Source: Corynebacterium sphenisci DSM 44792 (GTDB taxonomy: Bacteria > Actinomycetota > Actinomycetes > Mycobacteriales > Mycobacteriaceae). From it: 64,000 bases of DNA. A program made the position numbers and the translations under genes. This document shows positions 47,614-60,146 of the stretch, piece after piece. Within the stretch, counting starts at the first letter, position 1; every line of letters begins with the position of its first letter. The stretch lies in assembly GCF_001941505.1 (NCBI RefSeq), contig NZ_CP009248.1:2294001-2358000 (forward strand). Reading direction: 5' to 3'. The notes beneath the pieces were generated by a model. It ran no database searches. It was not told where the DNA came from and saw nothing but the letters and a program-made list of their open reading frames with translations.

Positions 47614-48518
47614 GCCGCGCCTCCCCGGTAGTCCACGGCCGATCCGGTGAGCTCCATGAAGGCCTCCTCCAGTCCCCCGCCAACGGCGGTGAGCTCGGTG
47701 AGCGCCACCCCGCCGGCCAGCGCCGCCCGGCCGACCTCCGCGGCCCCGGCGGGCACCACCAGCGCCCCGCCGGCCCCGGCGCCGGCCACCGGGGCCAGCC
47801 CGGCGGCGGCCAGGGCGCGGCGCAGCGCCTCCGGATCGGCGGCGGCGACCCGGGTGCGCGGACCCGCCCCGGCGGCGAGTTCCGCGGCCGGGGCGTCGGC
47901 GAGGATCCGGCCCCGGCCGATCACGATCACGTGGTCGGCGGTCCGCGCCATCTCCGCGAGCAGATGGGAGGACACCAGCACGGTGCGCCCCTCGGCGGCC
48001 AGGTCGCGCAGCAGCCCGCGCACCCAGGCGATGCCCTCCGGGTCGAGCCCGTTGACCGGCTCGTCGAGCACCAGGTGCGCCGGGTCGCCGAGCAGCGCGG
48101 CGGCCAGGCCCAGCCGCTGCAGCATGCCCAGGCTGAACTCCCCGGCCCGTTTGCCGGCGACATCGGCCAGGCCGACCAGGCCGAGCACCTCCTCCACCCG
48201 GTCGTCGCCGATCCCGGCGGCGGCGGCCAGCCAGCGCAGATGATCCCGCGCCCGCCGCCGCGGGGTGATGTCCCCGGCGTCGAGCAGCGCGCCCACCACC
48301 CGGGTGGGGTGCTCCAGCTCCGGGTAGCGGCGGCCGTCGATCCGGGCGGTGCCGGCATCGGGGCGGTCCAGGCCCAGGATCATGCGCAGGGTGGTGGTCT
48401 TGCCCGCCCCGTTGGGGCCGAGGAAGCCGGTGACCGCGCCGGGGCGCACCGTGAAGGAGGCGTCCTCGACGGCCGGGGCGCCGCCGAAGCGCTTGGTCAG
48501 TCCGGTGACTTCGATCAT
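47610..48518 (-). CDS. ABC transporter ATP-binding protein
   Basis: 302 residues. Walker A GPNGAGKTT, signature FSLGMLQRLGLAAALLGDP (in place of LSGGQ), Walker B HLVLDEPVNGLDP and switch His in VLVSSHLLAEM. A C-terminal domain of about 90 residues is of the type found in DrrA/BcrA-like exporters. Forms one transporter with the overlapping permease. CACACT (48531-48526) lies seven bases before the ATG, so it may be leaderless. Confidence 0.93.
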   Translation of the reverse strand: MIEVTGLTKRFGGAPAVEDASFTVRPGAVTGFLGPNGAGKTTTLRMILGLDRPDAGTARIDGRRYPELEHPTRVVGALLDAGDITPRRRARDHLRWLAAAAGIGDDRVEEVLGLVGLADVAGKRAGEFSLGMLQRLGLAAALLGDPAHLVLDEPVNGLDPEGIAWVRGLLRDLAAEGRTVLVSSHLLAEMARTADHVIVIGRGRILADAPAAELAAGAGPRTRVAAADPEALRRALAAAGLAPVAGAGAGGALVVPAGAAEVGRAALAGGVALTELTAVGGGLEEAFMELTGSAVDYRGGAA

Positions 48519-48575
48519 GGCGCCCAGTGTGCCACCCCCGCGGCGGCCGGGCATTCCCAATCCGGCGGGCCCGGA

Positions 48576-48581
48576 CTAGCG
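48576..48581 (+). promoter_or_regulatory. -10 element of the 105-residue membrane protein gene
   Basis: TAGCGT ends eight bases before the ATG at 48590. A second in-frame ATG at 48596 has GGGGGA at ribosome-site distance, so the start could be either. Confidence 0.4.
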
Positions 48582-48589
48582 TCGGGGGA

Positions 48590-48907
48590 ATGAACATGAC
48601 GTTGAAGAAGGCCTCCGAGGTCAACACCGCGCCCCTGGTCGTCACCGGTCTCATCGGCGGCTGGCTCACCGCCCGGGAAACCGGGGTCCGCCCGATCGGC
48701 GGGGTGCCGCTGGCGCTGCTCGGCGGCTACGCCGCGCGCACCTGGTTCACCCGGCACGGCGCCGCCGGCGCCGCCCTGGTCGGCGCCTACGTGGGCGCCT
48801 TCGGGCTCTCCCACCCGCTGGCGAAGAAGATCGGCTCCTGGCCGGCCGTGATCGCGGCGACCTCCCTGGCCACCGCCGCCGCGGCCTGGTCCGACAGCAC
48901 CGCCTAG
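48590..48907 (+). CDS. Small hypothetical membrane protein
   Basis: 105 residues, not recognised. Three or four short hydrophobic segments rich in Ala and Gly: APLVVTGLIGGWLTA, IGGVPLALLGGYAARTW, AAGAALVGAYVGAFGLSHP and WPAVIAATSLATAAAAW. Charged residues are few (KKASE near the start, KKIG near residue 80). It lies between the ABC exporter and the Nudix gene, convergent with the latter. Codon use is like the neighbours, so it is probably a real gene. Confidence 0.7.
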   Translation: MNMTLKKASEVNTAPLVVTGLIGGWLTARETGVRPIGGVPLALLGGYAARTWFTRHGAAGAALVGAYVGAFGLSHPLAKKIGSWPAVIAATSLATAAAAWSDSTA

Positions 48908-48925
48908 CCCGCCGCCCGCGGCCGG

Positions 48926-49456
48926 CTACCCCCGCGGCCCGGGCGCGCCGGGATCGCCGCCCCCGGCGAGCAGCCGGCGCAGCACCGCGCGCACCCGGGG
49001 CCAGGAGCCCCGGAAGGCGGGCAGCAGATCCAGCTGCGGCACCTCCTCGGCGGGCACCCAGGCCAGGGCCAGCGACTCCGCGTTCGGGTCCGTGGGCAGC
49101 GGCCCCGGCACCCGGGCGAAGACCGTGGTGTAGGTCCAGTCCCCGGCCAGCTCCGGGCGCTCCGGATCCGCCGGATGCGGCCCGGCGGTGATCTCGGCGT
49201 GCAGCACCCGCACCTGCCCGGCGCGCACCCCGGTCTCCTCCTCGGCCTCGCGCAGCGCCGCGTCCTCGGCGCTCTCGTGGGAGTCCCGGGCGCCGCCGGG
49301 CAGCCCCCAGGTCAGCGGGCAGGAGGTCCACTCCGCCCGGTGCTGCATGAGGATCCGCCCGTCCGGGGTGAAGGCGAGCAGCCCCGCCGCCCCGAAGCGC
49401 CCCCAGAGCCGGGCCCCGTCGGGGCCCGCGGACCAGCCGTTGCCGTCGTGAAGCAT
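48926..49456 (-). CDS. Nudix hydrolase
   Basis: 176 residues. The Nudix box is GGARDSHESAEDAALREAEEETGV (G-x5-E-x7-R-E-x2-E-E-x-G), read here in two overlapping parts: GGARDSHESAEDAA and LREAEEETGV. The preceding LTWGLPGG and the substrate loop TYTTVFARV are usual for NUDIX proteins of the ADP-ribose or MutT groups; the exact substrate is not predictable. TAGGGT (49468-49463) lies six bases before the ATG, suggesting a leaderless mRNA. Confidence 0.9.
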   Translation of the reverse strand: MLHDGNGWSAGPDGARLWGRFGAAGLLAFTPDGRILMQHRAEWTSCPLTWGLPGGARDSHESAEDAALREAEEETGVRAGQVRVLHAEITAGPHPADPERPELAGDWTYTTVFARVPGPLPTDPNAESLALAWVPAEEVPQLDLLPAFRGSWPRVRAVLRRLLAGGGDPGAPGPRG

Positions 49457-49520
49457 GGCCCCACCCTACCGCCGCCCGCCCCCGGGTTCCCCTGTGGTTT
49501 CGCAGGCAACAGTGGCCGAC

Positions 49521-49526
49521 TAGCAT
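49521..49526 (+). promoter_or_regulatory. -10 element of the glnX-glnH-pknG operon
   Basis: TAGCAT lies 54 bases before the glnX ATG. Unlike many neighbours this gene has a normal leader with a strong ribosome site GGAGGTGAG (49569-49577). Confidence 0.45.
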
Positions 49527-49580
49527 GAGGCTGGATAACCCGCCGGCCGGTGCGGCGGGACGGGCCGCGGAGGTGAGGCG

Positions 49581-51190
49581 ATGACCGGCGACGCTGGCGG
49601 CGACGACGGCGCCCGCGGCGTCCGGCGCACCCCCCGGCGGCACCGGTTCCGCCGGCGCCCCCGCCCCGGCCCGGCCGAGGCGGCCGGCGGCGCCGGGCCG
49701 CATGACCGCCATGATCGGGGCGACGGCGCCGATGCGGGCCCGCATGACCGGCACGGCCGGGGCGGCCAGGGCGCGCACCGCTCCACCGGGCGGCGCCGGC
49801 CCCGGCTGGACCACCGGGACGCCGATGAGCGCCTCGACGATCTGGAGCTGCGCGGGCCGCGCAAGGACACCGGCATCCTGGCCACCCGGGTGCTGCCCGC
49901 CCTGGAGCGGCCCCGCCGGGCGCTGTCCTTCCTGGTCACCTCCCCGGGCCGGCTCAGCGTCGCCGCGGTGGTGCTGATCGTGGCGATCCTCGCCGCCGGG
50001 CTGTCCATGGCCGGCTCCACCAGCGGCCGCCAGGAGCGGCTGCACGTGATGAGCGTGCAATCCGAGCCGCTGGCCCATGCCGCGCAGAACCTGTACTCGG
50101 CGCTGTCCGTGGCCGACGCCTCGGCGAACACCGCCTTCAGCCGGGGCCCGGACCAGTCCTCGGCGGGGCTGCGCCGCGACTACGATGACGCGATCGCGCA
50201 GGCCGCGCTGGCCGGCACCCGCGCCGCCGCCGGGATCACCGACGTGGACAGCCCGCAGATGAACGACATCTCCACCATCCAGCGGCTGGTGCCGGTCTAC
50301 ACCGGGCTGGTGGAGTCCGCCCGGGCGAACACCCGGCAGGGCCACCCGGTGGGGGTGTCCTACCTGGCGGAGGCCTCCGCGCTGATGCAGGAGCGGATCC
50401 TGCCCGCCGCCGCGGAGCTCTACCGGGGCACCTCCGCGGCGGTGGCCCGGGAGCGCCCGGCGCTCACCGGGCTGCCCTGGGTGCCGCTGTCCGGGCTGGC
50501 CGCGGCGATCCTGATGCTGGTCGTCGCCCAGTGGCGGCTCACCCGGCGCACCCGCCGGCTGCTCAACCCGGGCCTGGCCAGCGCCACCGCGCTGCTCGCG
50601 GTGGCGGTGCTCGGCGTCGGCGCGACCACCCTGTTCGCCTGGCGCGGGGAGGAGACCCTGGGCTCGGCGCCGCCGGTGGAGCTGCTCACCGAGGCCCGGA
50701 TCTCCGCCCAGCAGACCCGGGCCACGGAGACCCTGGACCTGGTGCACCGCCGCCCCGGCGGGGAGGAGGAGTTCGGCGAATCCGCCGACCGGATCGAGAA
50801 GCTGCTGGTCGACGCGGCGGACCGCTCCGGGGCGGCCGGGGACACGATCGGCGGCGCCCGGGACGCGGCGATCCTGGACGCCTCCCGCGCGCTGTCCCGG
50901 TGGCGGGTCGCCCATGACCGGATGGCCGCGCTCATCGACGCCGGGGACTATGACGCGGCCACCGCGGTGGCCACCGGGATCGGGGTGGACGGGGCCTCCT
51001 CGGCGCGCTCCTTCGCGGAGCTGGACTCCTCCCTGCAGGACGCCATCGCCGAATCCCGCAATGATCTGCGCACCCGGATCGAGAACGCCCGGGTGGCCAC
51101 CGCCGGCATGTCCGCCGGGGTGGTCGCGTTGACCATCCTCGCCGCCGTCGGCGTCGCCGTCGGCTTCCGCCAGCCCCTGCTGGAGTTCCT

Positions 51191-51194
<4 letters not shown>
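49581..51194 (+). CDS. glnX: GlnX-type membrane protein of the PknG pathway
   Basis: 537 residues. A cytosolic N-terminus of about 120 residues is rich in Arg, His and Gly with GPHDRH repeated (GPHDRHDRGDGADA and GPHDRHGRGGQG). Four TM segments follow at about 127-148, 298-315, 335-354 and 512-531, with two large external helical domains between them, a layout similar to sensor domains. In actinobacteria this gene, glnH and pknG form an operon in which GlnX passes the signal from external amino acids to PknG. Identification rests on operon order plus topology. Stop overlaps glnH (GTGA). Confidence 0.85.
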
Positions 51195-54672
<3,478 letters not shown>

Positions 54673-54763
54673 GACCCGCCCGGGATCGGCGAAGCCGCTT
54701 CCCGGATCCGGGGAGGAAACCCCGCCCTGAGGTGCGCATATGGGGTGTCCGGGGCGCACCGCC

Positions 54764-54769
54764 TATGAT
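54764..54769 (+). promoter_or_regulatory. -10 element of the L,D-transpeptidase gene (leaderless)
   Basis: TATGAT, close to the consensus TATAAT, ends seven bases before the ATG at 54777. There is no ribosome site in between. Confidence 0.65.
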
Positions 54770-54776
54770 TAGCTCC

Positions 54777-55496
54777 ATGAACGCCAAGCACCACCTGCCC
54801 CCCGCCCTCCGCCGGACCCTGCGCGCGGCCCTGCCCGGGGCCCTGGCGCTCGGCGTCCTGGCCTCCCCCGCGGTCGCCGGCGCCGCCCCGGCCATGCCCC
54901 GGCTGCCGGACGTCCCCGCCGTGCCCGGCTCCGACGGGATCCGGCTGCCCGCCCCGGGCACCGGCTCGGATCTGCCCGCCGGGCTGCCGAACCGCGACCA
55001 GGTCAACGACGCCATCGACCAGTCCGGGATCCCGGTGCCGCGGGAGGCCCGCGACGCCATCGGCCGCGCCTTCCCGGAGGCCCCGAAGCCGGCGCCGAAG
55101 CCCGCGCCCGCGCCGAAGCCCGCCCCGGACCGCAACGCCCCGCCGGCCAGCCCCTGCCCGAAGACCGCCCGGGTGTGCGTGGACATCGACAACGCCCGCA
55201 CCTGGCTGCAGCAGGACGGCCGGCTGGTGCACGGCCCGGTGCCCACCAAGACCGGCCGCGCCGGCCAGGAGACCCCGCGGGGCACCTTCCACGTGGTCCG
55301 CAAGGTCAAGGACGAGGTCTCCCGGGAGTTCGGCAACGCGCCGATGCCCTACGCGGTGTACTTCACCAACAACGGCCACGCCTTCCACGAGGGCTCCCTG
55401 GACGGCGAGTCCGCCGGCTGCGTGCGGCTGAACCACGCCGACGCCAAGCGCTTCTTCGAGTTCCTCCAGGTCGGCGACGAGGTCTTCATCTACTAG
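54777..55496 (+). CDS. L,D-transpeptidase (YkuD domain)
   Basis: 239 residues. Signal peptide of about 38 residues (ALPGALALGVLASPAVAGAAP). A Pro/Lys/Ala linker with repeated KPAPKPAPAP precedes the YkuD domain: RVCVDIDNARTWLQQDGRLV at its start, TPRGTFHVVRK, and the active site HEGSLDGESAGCVRLNHADA (HX-SxGCxR with nucleophile Cys). It cross-links or modifies peptidoglycan outside the membrane. Start at ATG 54777 follows the leaderless -10. The linker is likely for spanning the wall. Confidence 0.93.
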   Translation: MNAKHHLPPALRRTLRAALPGALALGVLASPAVAGAAPAMPRLPDVPAVPGSDGIRLPAPGTGSDLPAGLPNRDQVNDAIDQSGIPVPREARDAIGRAFPEAPKPAPKPAPAPKPAPDRNAPPASPCPKTARVCVDIDNARTWLQQDGRLVHGPVPTKTGRAGQETPRGTFHVVRKVKDEVSREFGNAPMPYAVYFTNNGHAFHEGSLDGESAGCVRLNHADAKRFFEFLQVGDEVFIY

Positions 55497-55523
55497 ACCC
55501 CGGCGCCCGCCGGCTCACGCCGA

Positions 55524-55559
55524 GGGGCCGGGGCACGCCATCGGGCGCGCCCCGGCCCC
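55524..55559. terminator. Terminator hairpin 1 between convergent ldt and ackA
   Basis: GGGGCCGGGGC (55524-55534) pairs perfectly with GCCCCGGCCCC (55549-55559). It is symmetric, so it could stop transcription from both sides. Confidence 0.6.
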
Positions 55560-55581
55560 CTCGACGTGATCCGGGTGGTGC

Positions 55582-55610
55582 GGCCGCCGGCGCACCGGGC
55601 GCCGGCGGCC
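55582..55610. terminator. Terminator hairpin 2 between convergent ldt and ackA
   Basis: GGCCGCCGGCGC (55582-55593) and GCGCCGGCGGCC (55599-55610) form a perfect 12-base stem with a five-base loop, 22 bases from hairpin 1. Confidence 0.6.
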
Positions 55611-55640
55611 ACGGGCCCCCCGGGGGGGGAGGGGGTCGGC

Positions 55641-56837
55641 TCAGGCCGCGTAGGCCATGGCGTAGCGGGCGATCGCCAGCTCCTCGTTGGTGGGCACCAC
55701 CAGCACCTTCACCGCGGAATCCTCGGTGGAGATGAACCGGGGGCCGTCATTGGGGGCGGCGTTGCGCTCCGGGTCGATCCGGATGCCGAAGTTCTCCAGG
55801 GCGGCCATCGAGTCCCGCCGGATGCCCACGTGGTTCTCGCCCACCCCGGCGGTGAAGGCGATCGCGTCCAGCCGGCCGAGGATAAGCATGTAGGAGCCGA
55901 TGTAGCGGCGCAGCTGGTGCACGTACATCTGGTAGGCGGCCCAGGCGTCCTGGTCGGCGTTGTCCATCCGCTCCTGGAGCACCCGGAAGTCGTTGACCCC
56001 GGAGACGCCCTTCAGCCCGGAGCGGCGGTTGCACAGATCGTCGATCTCGTCGATGGACAGGCCCTGCCGGTACAGGTGGAAGATGATGCCCGGGTCGATG
56101 TCGCCGGTGCGGGTGCCCATCATCAGCCCGGCCAGGGGGGTCAGGCCCATGGAGGTGTCCACCGCCTGGCCGCCGCGCACCGCCGCCGCGGAGCAGCCGT
56201 TGCCCAGGTGCAGGGTGATCTGGTTGACCTCCGCGGCGGGTTTGCCGAGCAGCCCCGGCACCTGCCGGGAGACGTACTCGTGGCTGGTGCCGTGGAAGCC
56301 GTAGCGGCGGATGTTGTGCTCCGCGGCGACCGCCGCGTCCAGCGGGTACAGCGCCGCCGCCGGGGGCATGTCGTGGAAGAAGCCGGTGTCGAACACGGCG
56401 ACGTGCGGCACCTCCGGGAGCAGCTGCCGGGCCACCTCGATGCCGACGATGTTCGCCGGGTTGTGCAGCGGGGCCAGCGGGATGAGGTCCCGGATCATCT
56501 CCACGATCTGGTCGTCGATGAGCTCCGGGCCGGAGAAGAGCTTGCCGCCGTGCACCACCCGGTGGCCGACCGCGGCGATGTCCACCGAATGCGGGCCGCA
56601 GCCGTGGGCGTCCATCAGCGCGAAGGCCTTGTCCAGGCCGTCCGCGTGGTCGGCGATCGGCTCGACGTCCTCGATCTTCTCCCCGTCGAACTTCAGCACG
56701 ATGGTGCCGTTGTCCTCCCCGATCCGCTCCACCAGGCCGGAGGCGTAGGGGGGTTCGGTGGCGTCCCGGTCCGGGTCCACCAGCTGGAACTTCACCGAGG
56801 AGGACCCGGAGTTCAGGACGAGCGCGAGACGTGACAT
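55641..56837 (-). CDS. ackA: Acetate kinase
   Basis: 398 residues. Interconverts acetate and acetyl phosphate. Signature parts: [25 protein letters not shown] (motif around the substrate His), [46 protein letters not shown] and [13 protein letters not shown]. It follows pta after three bases, so both are one operon; GGAGG within the pta end serves as ribosome site. Confidence 0.97.
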   Translation of the reverse strand: MSRLALVLNSGSSSVKFQLVDPDRDATEPPYASGLVERIGEDNGTIVLKFDGEKIEDVEPIADHADGLDKAFALMDAHGCGPHSVDIAAVGHRVVHGGKLFSGPELIDDQIVEMIRDLIPLAPLHNPANIVGIEVARQLLPEVPHVAVFDTGFFHDMPPAAALYPLDAAVAAEHNIRRYGFHGTSHEYVSRQVPGLLGKPAAEVNQITLHLGNGCSAAAVRGGQAVDTSMGLTPLAGLMMGTRTGDIDPGIIFHLYRQGLSIDEIDDLCNRRSGLKGVSGVNDFRVLQERMDNADQDAWAAYQMYVHQLRRYIGSYMLILGRLDAIAFTAGVGENHVGIRRDSMAALENFGIRIDPERNAAPNDGPRFISTEDSAVKVLVVPTNEELAIARYAMAYAA

Positions 56838-56840
56838 GGG

Positions 56841-58346
56841 CTAGTTCCCTCCTGCCTGGATGGCGGTGATGGCGACGGTGTTGACGATGTCGGCCACCGA
56901 CGCCCCGCGGGAGAGGTCGTTGACCGGCTTGTTCAGCCCCTGCAGGATGGGGCCCACCGCCAGGGCCCCGCCGCAGCGCTGGGCGATCTTGTAGCCGATG
57001 TTGCCGGCGTCCAGATCCGGGAAGACGAACACGTTCGCCCGGCCGGCCACGGCGGAGTCGGGCATCTTCTTCGCGGCCACGCCCGGGTCCACCGAGGCGT
57101 CGAACTGCAGCGGCCCGTCCACGGCGAGTTCGGGGTCGATCTCGCGGGCCCTGGCCAGGCCGGCGACCACCCGGTCGACGTCCCCGCCGGTGCCGGAGGC
57201 GCCGGTGGAGTAGGACAGCATGGCCACCCGGGGCTCGATGCCGAAGGCGGCGGCGGTGCCCGCGGAGCTCACCGCGATTTCGCCGAGCTGGTCCGGGGTG
57301 GGGTTGGGCATGACCGCGCAGTCCGCGAAGCCCCAGAGCCGGTCCTGCATGACCATGAGGAACAGGGAGGACACGGTGGACACCCCGGGCCGGGTCTTGA
57401 TGATCTGGAAGGAGGGCTTGATGGTGTGCGCGGTGGTGTGCGCCGCCCCGGAGACCATCCCGTCGGCCAGGCCCTTGTGGATCATCATGGTGGCGAAGTA
57501 GGAGATGTCGTTCATCGTCTCCCGGGCCTGCTCCAGGGTGACGCCCTTGGCCTTGCGCAGCTCCGCGAACTCCTCGGCGAAGGCCTCCCGGTGCTCGGAG
57601 GCGGCCGGGTCCATCAGATGCGCCCCGGAGATGTCCGCGCCCAGCTCCGCGGCCCGGGCGCGCATCGCCTCCGGGTCGCCGAGGATGGTCAGCTCGCAGA
57701 TGCCCTCGGCGAGGATCTCCGCGGCGGCGATCAGGATCCGGTCGTCGTCGCCCTCGGGCAGCACGATATGCCGGCGCTGCTCCTTGGCCCGCCGGGTCAG
57801 CCACCACTGGAAGCGCTGCGGCCCCATCACCGGCGCCACCTCGGCGGAGACCGCGCCGGTGAGGTCGCCGGCGGCGGCCGCGACCGGCACGTCGAGGTCC
57901 AGGTCGGCGACCGCCCCCGGGGCGGCGCCGGTGAGCGCGACGCCGAGCACGGTGGCGCCGTGGGCGCGCATCCCGGCGACGGCCATCCGGATCCGGGTCA
58001 CCGCGGCGGCGTCGGAGCAGCCCTCGCCGTCGGCGGCGAGCACCACCCCGGAGCCGGTGGCGGCGGCGACCCGGGCGTCGAAGTCCAGGTTCCCGGTGGC
58101 GATCAGCACGATCGGGGTGTCCTCGGCGGCGCGGGCGTCCTCGACGAGGGTGATCGCGTGCGACAGGGCGGTGTCGGGGTCGTCGACGACCTGATCCACC
58201 GCCACGGCGCCGGGCACGCCCACGCAGTGCAGCGTGCGGGCCCCGCCGAGGGCGGCGCCGACGGCGTCGACCACCTCCCGGTAGTCGCCTGCGTTGTCGA
58301 CGTCGGTGACGAGCACCGAACGCGTCCGGGTCTGGCTTCCGCTCAC
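56841..58346 (-). CDS. pta: Phosphate acetyltransferase
   Basis: 501 residues from GTG 58346. Makes acetyl phosphate from acetyl-CoA, with ackA. The N-terminal part is a P-loop-like regulatory domain (VLVTDVDNAGDYREVVD, ALSHAITLVEDA). The C-terminal catalytic domain has RRHIVLPEGDDDRILIAAAEIL, SYFATMMIHKGLADGMVSGAAHTTAHT and LAVGPILQGLNKPVNDLSRG. I prefer the GTG because AGGAAAGG lies upstream; an ATG at 58433 would add 29 residues unlike the family. Likely controlled from the 384-base gap shared with fprA. Confidence 0.95.
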   Translation of the reverse strand: MSGSQTRTRSVLVTDVDNAGDYREVVDAVGAALGGARTLHCVGVPGAVAVDQVVDDPDTALSHAITLVEDARAAEDTPIVLIATGNLDFDARVAAATGSGVVLAADGEGCSDAAAVTRIRMAVAGMRAHGATVLGVALTGAAPGAVADLDLDVPVAAAAGDLTGAVSAEVAPVMGPQRFQWWLTRRAKEQRRHIVLPEGDDDRILIAAAEILAEGICELTILGDPEAMRARAAELGADISGAHLMDPAASEHREAFAEEFAELRKAKGVTLEQARETMNDISYFATMMIHKGLADGMVSGAAHTTAHTIKPSFQIIKTRPGVSTVSSLFLMVMQDRLWGFADCAVMPNPTPDQLGEIAVSSAGTAAAFGIEPRVAMLSYSTGASGTGGDVDRVVAGLARAREIDPELAVDGPLQFDASVDPGVAAKKMPDSAVAGRANVFVFPDLDAGNIGYKIAQRCGGALAVGPILQGLNKPVNDLSRGASVADIVNTVAITAIQAGGN

Positions 58347-58440
58347 GGACCTGTCCTTTCCTCGGCCCCGCCCGGCCGCGGGGGTGGCGGCGGCGACGTC
58401 GGGGCCGTGCTTGAGTCGTGGTTCATCATCCACGGGGGAT

Positions 58441-58456
58441 TGTGAGTGAGCTTACA
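58441..58456. promoter_or_regulatory. GlxR/CRP-like site upstream of pta
   Basis: TGTGA-GTGAGC-TTACA matches the CRP-family pattern TGTGA-N6-TCACA except for one base. In C. glutamicum the pta-ackA operon is reported to be bound by GlxR. It lies about 95 bases before the pta GTG. The rest of 58347-58730 carries no ORF I would support. Confidence 0.45.
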
Positions 58457-58604
58457 GCCGGTTCCGCCCGTAAAACAGTCCGGGGGGAGCGTCCGGCCTC
58501 GGCCGCCCCGCCGCCGGCGGGGCGGATCCGGCGCGATTCCCCCGCCCAGCGGGCTAACGGCGTCAATGCGCCGCCACATGCGGGGATACCCCGATCGGCG
58601 GCTA

Positions 58605-58619
58605 AGGTGAACCTCACCC
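58605..58619. promoter_or_regulatory. DtxR-like box upstream of fprA
   Basis: AGGTGAACCTCACCC matches the core AGGTTAGCCTAACCT of DtxR operators at 11 of 15 positions. It lies about 40 bases before a plausible -10 (CACTAT, 58645-58650). Iron control of a ferredoxin-type reductase would make sense, but the match is moderate. Confidence 0.35.
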
Positions 58620-58730
58620 GGGTCTTCCCGCGGTCGCCGCCGGACACTATGGTGGGACGGTGGCCCGCCCGACGTCCCGCCGGTCGCCGGGCACGCCCCG
58701 AACCCGAGCAGAAAGCAGGTTGCACCGAAG

Positions 58731-60134
58731 ATGACCCGTCCCCTCCGCGTCGCCGTGGTCGGCTCCGGCCCCGCCGGCGTGTACGCCTCCGACGCCCTGA
58801 TGAAGTCGGGCCGCGAGGTCAGCGTCGATCTGATCGAGAAGATGCCCGCCCCCTTCGGCCTGATCCGCTACGGGGTGGCCCCCGACCACCCGCGGATCAA
58901 GGGCATCATCCGCAGCCTGCACCGGGTGATGGACAAGCCGGAGCTGCGGCTGCTGGCCAATGTCGAGTTCGGCCGGGATCTCACCCTGGCGGAGCTGGCC
59001 GGGCTCTACGACGCGGTGATCATCGCCACCGGCGCGGTCGGCGACCGGGACCTGGAGGTGCCCGGGGCGGAGCTGGCCGGCCACCACGGCGCCGGCGAGT
59101 TCGTCGGCTTCTACGACGGCAACCCGCTGTTCCCCCGGGACTGGGACCTCTCCGCGGAGAAGGTCGCCGTGGTCGGCGTGGGCAACGTGGCCCTGGACGT
59201 GGCCCGGATCCTGGCGAAGACCGCCGAGGAGCTGAAGGTCACCGAGATCCCGGACAACGTGCACGCCACCCTGTCCCGCAACGCGGCGCAGGAGGTGCAC
59301 ATCTTCGGCCGCCGCGGCCCCGCCCAGGCGAAGTTCACCCCCCTGGAGCTCAAGGAGCTGGACGGCTCGCGGAACGTGCAGGTGGTGGTGCCCGGCGAGG
59401 ACATGGTCTACGACGCCGCCAGCGAGGAGGCCCGCCGGGGCTCGAAGATGGTGGATCAGGTGTGCACCATCCTGGAGGGCTACGCGATCCGGGACCTCGA
59501 CGACCGCCCGCACCGGCTGTACATCCACTTCCTGGAGTCGCCGGTGGAGATCCTCGGCGAGGACGGCCGGGTCACCGGGCTGCGCACCGAGCGGATGGAG
59601 CTCGACGGCTCCGGCGGCATCCGCGGCACCGGCGCCTTCACCGACTGGGAGGTCGGCGCCATCTACCGGGCGGTGGGCTACCGCTCGGATCCGGTGCCGG
59701 ACGTGCCCTTCGACGAGTCCGCGCACGTCATCCCCAATGAGGCGGGCCGGGTGCTCGACGCCGACGGCGCCCACATCCGCGGCCTCTACACCACCGGCTG
59801 GGTCAAGCGCGGCCCGGTGGGGCTGATCGGCAACACCAAGGGCGACGCGAACGAGACCGTGGCCTGCCTGCTCGACGACGTCGACGCCGGCCGGGGCCTG
59901 GACCCGGCCGCCCCGGGCCCGGAGGCGGTCACCGAGCTGCTCGACGCCAAGGGCGTGGAGTACCTCACCTGGGCGGACTGGCACGCCCTGGACGCCCATG
60001 AGCGCTCCCTCGGCGAGGCGGAGGGCCGGGAGCGCAAGAAGGTCGTGGAGTGGGCGGAGATGGTGGCCCGCTCCCGGGCCGCCCGCGCCGACGCGATCGC
60101 CGAGGCCGCCGCCGCCGACGGCGCCGGGGACTAG
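58731..60134 (+). CDS. fprA: Ferredoxin/adrenodoxin-type NADP+ reductase (FprA family)
   Basis: 467 residues. FAD-binding GSGPAGVYASDALM at residue 11, then FGLIRYGVAPDHPRIK, an NADPH-binding GVGNVALDVARILA, and TGWVKRGPVGLIGNTKGDANETV near the C-terminus are those of adrenodoxin-reductase-like FprA. It moves electrons between NADPH and ferredoxin. Position next to ackA-pta matches the C. glutamicum order as I recall it. It is convergent with the cys operon and ends 12 bases from cysY, so it may also supply electrons to sulfite reduction, which is inference. Confidence 0.93.
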   Translation: MTRPLRVAVVGSGPAGVYASDALMKSGREVSVDLIEKMPAPFGLIRYGVAPDHPRIKGIIRSLHRVMDKPELRLLANVEFGRDLTLAELAGLYDAVIIATGAVGDRDLEVPGAELAGHHGAGEFVGFYDGNPLFPRDWDLSAEKVAVVGVGNVALDVARILAKTAEELKVTEIPDNVHATLSRNAAQEVHIFGRRGPAQAKFTPLELKELDGSRNVQVVVPGEDMVYDAASEEARRGSKMVDQVCTILEGYAIRDLDDRPHRLYIHFLESPVEILGEDGRVTGLRTERMELDGSGGIRGTGAFTDWEVGAIYRAVGYRSDPVPDVPFDESAHVIPNEAGRVLDADGAHIRGLYTTGWVKRGPVGLIGNTKGDANETVACLLDDVDAGRGLDPAAPGPEAVTELLDAKGVEYLTWADWHALDAHERSLGEAEGRERKKVVEWAEMVARSRAARADAIAEAAAADGAGD

Positions 60135-60146
60135 CCCCCGGCCGGT

